The notes under the pieces were generated by a model. It saw only the letters and a list, made by a program, of their open reading frames with translations, was not told the DNA's origin and made no database searches. A stretch of DNA of 64,000 bases from Orobanche coerulescens (lineage: Eukaryota > Streptophyta > Magnoliopsida > Lamiales > Orobanchaceae): NCBI GenBank assembly GCA_033398695.1, contig CM065803.1:45747501-45811500 (forward strand), in the 5' to 3' direction. Numbering within the stretch: position 1 is the stretch's first letter; every line of letters begins with the position of its first letter. Below, one piece after another: positions 57,173 to 64,000 of the stretch. A program made the position numbers and the translations under genes.

Positions 57173-60100
57173 GAACTCAAGCGGTCGTCGACGGTGGTCT
57201 GCGTAGGACTTATGTCGACTTTGAGCCGTTAATAAACTACTCCTAATCAAAGTGATCTTCTCACGGGCTGCTAATAACATATCGGGTTCCGTACCCAGAG
57301 ATTCTGACAGTTCGTCCAAACACAAAGGGGACCTACAGCGATAGCCATACAATGCCTCATATGGAGCCATCTAAATCGAAGCATGCCAACTATTATTCTA
57401 AGTGAATTCTACCAAAGGTAGATGGGTTTCCCAATGGTCTTTCCAATCAAGAGCACATGCCCTCAAAATGTCCTCTAGGGTTTGGATAGTTCTCTCATAC
57501 TGACCATCGGTCTGCGTATAAAAAGTCGTACTGAAATTTAACTGTGTGCCCATCGCACGATGAACTGCCTTCCAGAAGTGCGATACGAATCGCCCGTCAT
57601 GATCCGATACAATACTCTTGGGGGTACCATGTAACCTCACAATTTCCTTAATGAAAAGCTGGGTCAGTCTCTCGGGACCCCACATGTCCTTAATCTCCAA
57701 GAAGTGGGCTTATTTGGTCAGCCGGTTCACAATCACCCAAATCGTGTTCATTCCTCAACGACTCGTCTGTAAGATAGTGATAAAATCCATCATATGTCCT
57801 CCTATTTCCACTCGGGAATCAGTAGCAGTTTCAGCATTCCTGCGGGTCGCTGGTGCTCAATCTTAACCTATTGACAGGTTAAACATCTCGAGATGAATTC
57901 GGCAATCTCACGCTTCATATTTCCCCACCAATAATATTGTTTCAAATCCTTATACATCTTACTAGACCCTGGGTGAATAGAGTACGGGGTAGCATGGGCT
58001 TCTCTCATGATAGAGTTCCTCAACTCCTCGTCTGCTGGTACACACGATCGATTCCTGAAGCGTATCAATCCGTCCTCGTGGATCACAAATCCAGGAGCTT
58101 TCCCTTGAGTGATTTCGTCCCGAACTCGAGATAGGAATGGGTCCGTAACTTGTTTCGATCTGATTATATCATCAAGAGAAGAAGAAATCTCAAGTGTGCA
58201 AAGCTGTCCCTGAATACGTTGTAACCAAACTTCAATCTCTGGCCTCAAAAGCTCTAGCTGCAATTCCCTTTGAGCTGTCAAGTGGCTAAGTATCTGCTCC
58301 TACACTCTCTTACGGCTCAAGGCATCGGCAACCACATTTGTCTTGCCCGGATGATAAAGGATTTCGATGTCATAATCTTTGATCAATTCTCGCCACCTTC
58401 TCTGTCTCATGTTCAACTCCTTCTGAGTAAAAATGTACTTCAGGCTCTTGTGATCAGTAAAGATTTGGCAGGTAACTCCGTACAGATAGTGACGCAAAAT
58501 TTTCAAAGCAAACACCACGGTTGCTAACTCCAAGTCATGGGTCAGATATTTAACTTCATAGGGTCGCAATTGTCTCGATGCATAGGCAATCACTTTCCCT
58601 TCCTGCATTAGTACACAACCAAGGCCCTGCCTCGACGCGTCACTATATACTACGAATCTTTCCGTTCCTTTTGGTAGAACCAACATAGGTGCTGAAATCA
58701 ATCGACTCTTGAGCTCATCAAAACTTTGATGACATGCTTCTGATCACAATTAATTCTTATCCTTCCTCAGTAGGTTAGTCATCAGTTGTGAAATTTTGGA
58801 AAATCCTTCCACGAACCGTCGGTAGTAACCTGCTAGGCCAAGGAAACCACGAACTTCCTTCACGTTCTTCGGGGGTAACCAGTCTCGAATGGCTTCTGTC
58901 TTCTGTGGGTCCATTCTCATTCCTTCGACTGATATCACATGCCCAATAAAGATAACCTAAGGCATCCAGAATTCACATTTAGAAAACTTCCCATAAAGCT
59001 GTTCCCGCCTCAATGCATCGAGAACTTGGTGGAGGTGACGTTCATGCTCTCCGTGGTCATGAGAGTAAATCAGAATGTCGTCAATAAAAATGACTACAAA
59101 GCAGTCAAGATAGTTAATAAAAACCCGATCTATCAACTACATAAATACAACTGGTGCATTTGTTAATCCAAATGGCATCACCACAAACTCATAATGTCCA
59201 TAGCGAGTACGGAAGGCCGTCTTCGAAATGTCGGACTTTCGAATCCTCAACTGATGAAAACCGGACCTCAAGTCGATCTTAGAAAACACAGCAGCTCCCT
59301 GAAGTTGGTCCAATAAATCATCAATATGAGGCAAAGGATATTTGTTTTTGATGGTTGCCTTGTTCAGCTCACAGTAATCAATACATAAACGCAGAGATCC
59401 GTCTTTCTTTCGTATAAATAATACTGGTGCTCCCCAAGGGGACGCAGTAGGTCGAATATAGCCCTTTTCAGTCAACTCCTCAAGCTGGTTCTTCAACTCC
59501 TGCATCTCAGTCGGAGCCATATGATACGGTGCTTTTGAAAGTGGGGACGTACATGGCTCTAACTCACTAATAAGCTCCACGTCATGATGTGGAGGTAAGC
59601 TTGACAACTCGTCTGGAAATACGTCTGGGTAGTCTCGGACTACCGAAATGTTGGCCAATTCGACTGGTCGATCTGTTATTTTGGTCATGTAGCACCAATA
59701 ACCAATACACCCTTGATTAAGGAGTTTCACTGGTTTCATAGCGCTGATGACTCTCCCGGAACGGCTGGGATTATCACCTCGAAAAATACACTCGAAACCA
59801 TCATCAGAAGTAACGGTTACCATCCGCTTGGGGACACTAAGTATAGCATCATGACGATCCATCCAATTGATACCCAAGATTATATCATCCTTAGGTAAAT
59901 CGACTACAATCAGATTTGACAACCACTCACGGTCGTTCATGTGAATCGGACAGTCCTAGACTTCACGATTCCCAATAATTCTTCTACCATCGGGTAGACC
60001 AATCACATAAGGCTCACAATTGATAACATGGTCTAGAGGTAAACAAATTAAATAAGAAGTAGATATAAAGGAGTGTGACGCGCCGATATCAAAAAGAACA

Positions 60101-60285
60101 CATACCGGATGAGAATGGATATCGAGTATACCTGCAATCATGCTGGCCTCGGGGTCGTCAGCTTTCTTCATTTCGTAGATCCTGGGTTTTGCGGCTCCTG
60201 CACCATGTGTACCACTTTGATTCCCACGACCCATTCCCCTATTTGCCGCGGTAGTCTGATAAGAAGCGGACGGAGGCACACGGTC
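57173..60285 (-). pseudogene. pol: Element D pol: protease, RT, RNase H, integrase
   Basis: Minus strand from the right: protease VLFDIGASHSFIS (about 60070-60105; Ile replaces the usual Thr/Ser), RT with [17 protein letters not shown] (Cys for Arg) and [12 protein letters not shown] (about 59062-59095), RNase [16 protein letters not shown] and [15 protein letters not shown], integrase zinc finger HPGSSKMYKDLKQYYWWGNM with CLTCQ, core SDHDGRFVSHFW (57398-57700) and GYRCRSPLC. In-frame stops occur at about 60285, 59957, 59140, 58962, 58740, 58304 and 57870; several align with Q in E. The 57700-57870 stretch is shifted. The gene continues at 47505. Confidence 0.92.
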
Positions 60286-61440
60286 CTAGACAACAGACTG
60301 ATTTGGAGCATGAGACGCTACTGGTTCACGTCCGGGTCCATTACTGCAAAAACGAGCATGATGTCCATTCTTCCCATAAGTATGGCATGCGACGGCTGGC
60401 TTCGGGCATTTGGAGCTGACGTGCCCCTGGTCTCCACAGTTATAGCACACAACAGATGAAGGGACCGCTCGAGAGTGTAATCCAGCTGGCTTCAATGCCA
60501 TGGGTGGTCGATCGGAAGAGTTTGGAAATGACTGGGGCTTCCTGAATGTCCCCCGATTACTCTCAGTCTGGTTCTGGTTCCGATATCTTTTGTTGTTGGG
60601 TTGTGGTTGCTTCTTAGAAATCTCCTTCGCGGTGAGTTCGTATTCCAGAGCTTTCTCGATGAACTCTGGCAGGGTCGTACAGTGGTCATTCAACAATTGC
60701 ATTCTCATTCGGGGTTTAAGCCTCTTGAGAAAATATTTAATTTTTTCAGCCTCCGTTCGAACAATCGACGAGGCGAAAGGGAGGAGTGCCTGAAATTTCT
60801 CGGCGACAGATAGTACATCATCATCCTCGGACGGGTCCGGGTTTAGCAATTCTGACAGCTTGGCCTCACATAGTGGCCCTGGATAGTAACGATCTACCAT
60901 GAGGTTTTTAAATTCCTCCCAAGTATAAGCACCATCAAATGGCCTCACTAAAAGCCACCAAGTGTGAGCGCCCTTACTAAGATAGTAAGGTGCTACGGAG
61001 ACGCGATTCTCCTCCGGGCAGTCCACCATCTCAAATAATTTCTCAAAATGCTCGATCCAATGCATAATGTCAGCAGGCTCAGAGGAGCCTTCAAAGGTCA
61101 GAGGTCGCTGGCGAGAGATGTCGCTGATGATCCGACTCACGGGTCCGCCGAGAACAGGAGGTGGAGGATGAGGCCACTGTTGCTGACCAGTAGTGGCCCT
61201 CTGCATAGCTTCCATTAATTTACCCGTCTGAGTCATCTGAGTCATCATGCCCTGCATCATGACGTAAGGATCGACACGCGCATCCTCACGCCCACTGTGG
61301 TGTGATTGGTCCCTAGAAGGCGAATCACTGTCTGCAGAACTATGATCCACATTCACGCGTCTGTTGGCTCGAGGTATCGGGATTCGGCCCCTTCCACGGC
61401 CTCGTCCCCCTCTACCACGGCCTCTCAGATTTCTTTCCAT
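60286..61440 (-). pseudogene. gag: Element D gag (long open frame, one altered zinc knuckle)
   Basis: Start MERNLRGRGRGGRGRGRGR; an upstream in-frame ATG at 61470 lacks the usual Gag start. 384 residues: Gly/Arg tail, gag domain (MHWIEHFEKLFEMVDCPEEN, then YTWEEFKNLMVDRYYPGPL, then FLKRLKPRMRMQLL), a basic Asn/Gln linker, and two zinc knuckles. The first, CYNCGDQGHVSSKC, is intact; the second reads CHTYGKNGHHARFC, with Tyr for the second Cys. The frame ends in TAG at 60286 just before the protease part, so gag alone could be made. Confidence 0.88.
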
Positions 61441-61882
61441 ACTGAAAGGGTCAATTACAATGATAACCATAAGTACAGTTCAAGATACTATTCAAAATTC
61501 ATGCTAAGTTAATAGCAACAAGGAATCACATATTCAAGAAAACGGTTCACAATTAATTATCGACACCACGAGTGTCTCACAGAATATTACATTGACGTCA
61601 AGTCGAACAATTTCAATCATATAATTAATCCAGCATTTATCTCGAATTATTAATCAGATAAATCCCATCACAGATCCTCGAAATAGCAAGATCAACAAAG
61701 AGATCTATTCCGATATAAATATCATGCCAGTAATTAAATCATGGCTCGAAAAGTACATACCGTATTTGGCTCGTAGGGTCAGGCGCTTGCACAGGCCACA
61801 CATGACATGAAGGTCCTTGGATACTAGTTCATTCTACAATGACTCTTAAAGAGAAAACAACACACTCTCCGATATCATCTTT
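61441..61882 (-). other. Element D leader with degenerate primer site
   Basis: Non-coding. Next to the LTR the sense strand reads TGATATCGGAGA at about 61867-61878, a degenerate form of TGGTATCAGAGC. Confidence 0.6.
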
Positions 61883-62760
61883 TGTAACGCCCCAAAAGGC
61901 GGCTGTTACAGTGCCGTGGATCCCCACACCGGTACCCACCAGGCGATATCAAAATACAGATTAAATAAGTATTATTTTGTGTTACCGAATCACAATAATC
62001 AGTCATTACTCCGATTAGGGGTTTAATAGTATGGCCAATGGCTTTATGATACACAGGATCTGAAAATACAAGTACAAACCATATGGAGATGGAATATACT
62101 TTAAATACAACCGGACAACTGTAAATAAAGCAGAATTAAAGTAACATTACACGGTTCGAAATAATAACCAGACCAAAAGACATGGGTCCCCTGAACTAGT
62201 ATCCCTCGAACCCTTCCCCGTCACCGTGCTCTTCCCGTGCCATGCCTTTGCCTCGACCTAAAATACAACACAAGTATTTCGCCCAAAACACAGGGTCAGA
62301 TATACATGATAAATGATTCTCCCGACATTATACAATCCACGTATATTAGATCTCAAAGAAAATATTCCAACTACTGAACATACCCCTCGGGCGTATGAAC
62401 AATCAGTCCCAAATCATCGAACATATCCAATCATACATGGACTTTGAACGATTAAACAATATGTCTCAAGATGGACATCACAGTACGCCCGATCCGGAAA
62501 TGTGTCCGTGTACATGTCTACCCCGTATACAGAATCCAGAATATACGTGTGACAATGTACCTAATTAGCCTCACGAACTACGTCTCATGTGCACAACCCA
62601 ATACGGAAAACATCCACGTATGACTATATAAGTGCCCGGCTAAAAATCCTACACAATGACCAATTGGCACGCAGATATGATTCCAGAGATGTCACGATAC
62701 AACATGACAATGAATTCAACAAATTACATAACCGATTAAGGATCAAGAGAAACTCACCGA
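61883..62760 (-). repeat. 5' LTR of element D, left part
   Basis: Matches 44216-45090 with scattered substitutions, including the stem-loop (61916-61939). After GAAACTCACC it is cut by LTR F. Confidence 0.9.
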
Positions 62761-64000
62761 TGTAACAGCCCAAACTAGGCGGATATTACAGTGCCGTGGA
62801 CCCCCGACTGGGACCCACTATGCGAATGAAAATGAATGAATTACACAGGGTAAATATAGTACAGAACCACATTACAACAATGTTTACTCCGATGAGGAGT
62901 TTCATACAACACATCCAGGATAATACAGAATACATGTATATTTTATATGGAAATAAAATATACAACACTGAGTGAAATGAGTATTCAAACGGAATGTCTG
63001 CAGCGGAATAAATGAAGGAAACATAAATGACTGAAAAGACTGGGGCCCCCTTCTAGTATCATTGGGACTCCTCGCCGTCAACGTGCTCTCCCCGTGCTTT
63101 CGCCTTGCCATGACCTGAAAAACAATATCCCCAAACGGGGTCAGTTACACAGAACAACAATCCTCAAGGGATGAAAATACACAATCATGATATATCTGAA
63201 GTTATGAAATATCCTGTCGAAACATACACAATCAAACATGCTATACGAATCAACTAACAGTACGACTCAAAGGAATGGCGCCACACTACGTCCGGGATGG
63301 AAATGTGTCCGTGCACAAGCCACCAACGAGTATCGATCGAATACACATGTGGTCTTTTACCTAATCAGTCTCACGAAGCCATCAACTCGTGTGCACAGTC
63401 CAATGTGAGGCCACCAACCAACACACGACTTAAATGTGCCCGACAAGAAAATCCTACACATACCAACCGGCACCCCAGTATGACCCGGAATGCCACGATA
63501 TAACAAAATTTACATCGAAAATGAATAATGACTCACCAAGATGTAATGATGGTGAAATGAATGATAGCTCAATGAAATGATTGGAACCGTCGTTCCTCGT
63601 GAATGAAGTAATTAAGTGACAATTACAAGTTTTGAAACGGTTAGTACCTTATGAATGAATTATGATTATGAATGAACAACAATGAAAGGAATGAATATCC
63701 TTTTAACTGAGTAAGAATTAACTTACACAACACCGGTGATAATTATCCTTCCACGAACAACATCCTAATTGAGATATCGGTCGCTCGAACAACCTTGAAT
63801 AATACAATTACCAACAATCCATTCAATATACGAATCAAACACGAATATAACAAAATCAAAACGTCGATACGATTAAACCAAATTCATTGGGGCATTATAT
63901 CGAACACTTTGTGGCCAAACTTCGATTGTTTATAACCAAACCTCAAAAATACCAACATCAAATCCCCAAGAAGTGTTTCAAACCAACAAAACATCTTCAA
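62761..64000 (-). repeat. LTR F, start of another gypsy element
   Basis: TGTAACAGCCC is the complement of a gypsy LTR end. Internal order matches D: stem-loop (62796-62818, sense GTGGGTCCC/GGGGTCCAC with two G-U pairs), purine-rich block with GGGGAGAGCACG, predicted intron at 63115-63726 (acceptor TTTTTCAG; branch-like CTGAC followed by CCCC-GTTT-GGGG; donor TTGT|GTAAGT). The rest lies beyond the window and no internal genes are visible. Confidence 0.75.

Larger units (their letters stand above)
44216..62760 (-). mobile_element. Tekay-like chromovirus D, split by element E
   Basis: Minus-strand gypsy: 3' LTR 44216-47044, polypurine tract at 47045-47060, pol C-terminus 47080-47505, element E insertion (47506-57167 plus one TSD), rest of pol 57173-60285, gag 60286-61440, leader, and 5' LTR from 61883. 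LTR F interrupts the 5' LTR at 62761, so the right end is outside the window. Gag, protease, RT, RNase H, integrase and a C-terminal chromodomain-like segment are all recognisable but carry several stops. Confidence 0.92.

Noticed and set aside
1..64000. tRNA, rRNA and organellar-insert sequences
   Set aside because: No cloverleaf with a recognisable T-loop and no conserved rRNA core was seen; TGGTATCAGAGC hits are retroelement primer sites.

Overview
The window is plant nuclear DNA, almost certainly an angiosperm. It carries chromodomain Ty3/gypsy (Tekay-like), Angela-like Ty1/copia, CACTA (En/Spm) and hAT-MITE sequences with plant-type protein domains and initiator-Met-tRNA primer sites. 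About 90 percent of it is nested transposable elements. I see no intact cellular gene, no tRNA or rRNA gene, and no bacterial or organellar block.

Layout: (1) 1-3672, the 5' part of a minus-strand Tekay-like gypsy element with broken gag and a 2.05-kb LTR. (2) 3673-10459, AT-rich low-copy-looking DNA with weak minus-strand exon candidates. It is interrupted by a hAT-like MITE (5018-8155) that was itself split by a complete 2.7-kb gag-only copia element (5384-8081, TSD TCGCC). (3) 10460-39591, a minus-strand copia element whose RNase H gene was split by a CACTA transposon (11220-37527, TSD TGA). The CACTA carries two decayed transposase genes, a hAT MITE (14060-14567) and a gag-only gypsy array with three LTRs (22098-37197, TSD AACGG). 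(4) 39592-43891, an Angela-like copia inserted in the integrase of the copia above and carrying an apparent 2.4-kb internal inversion. (5) 43892-64000, stacked gypsy insertions: a fragment of LTR 'G', split by Tekay-like element 'D' (44216-62760, minus), which is itself split by Tekay-like element 'E' (47506-57167, plus, TSD ACCTC) and, in its right LTR, by the start of another LTR 'F' (62761-64000).

How the parts work together: D and E are the only elements with near-complete gag-pol. The gag-only elements (2.7-kb copia; 3-LTR gypsy 'T') would need protease, RT and integrase from such relatives. Many pol stop codons look like C-to-T or G-to-A changes at CG/CHG sites, consistent with old methylated insertions.

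The most interesting unlisted structure is a shared LTR architecture in divergent gypsy families (element 1, T, D, E, F): short CG-rich palindromes beside a TATA-like box; a predicted leader intron (GC-AG in three families) whose CTRAC branch-point-like motif abuts a C-rich/G-rich hairpin; a purine-rich exonic block; and a stem-loop followed by a TGTA core near the LTR 3' end, whose pairing is better on the sense strand through G-U wobbles. All of this was read by eye; no alignment, database search or folding program was run.
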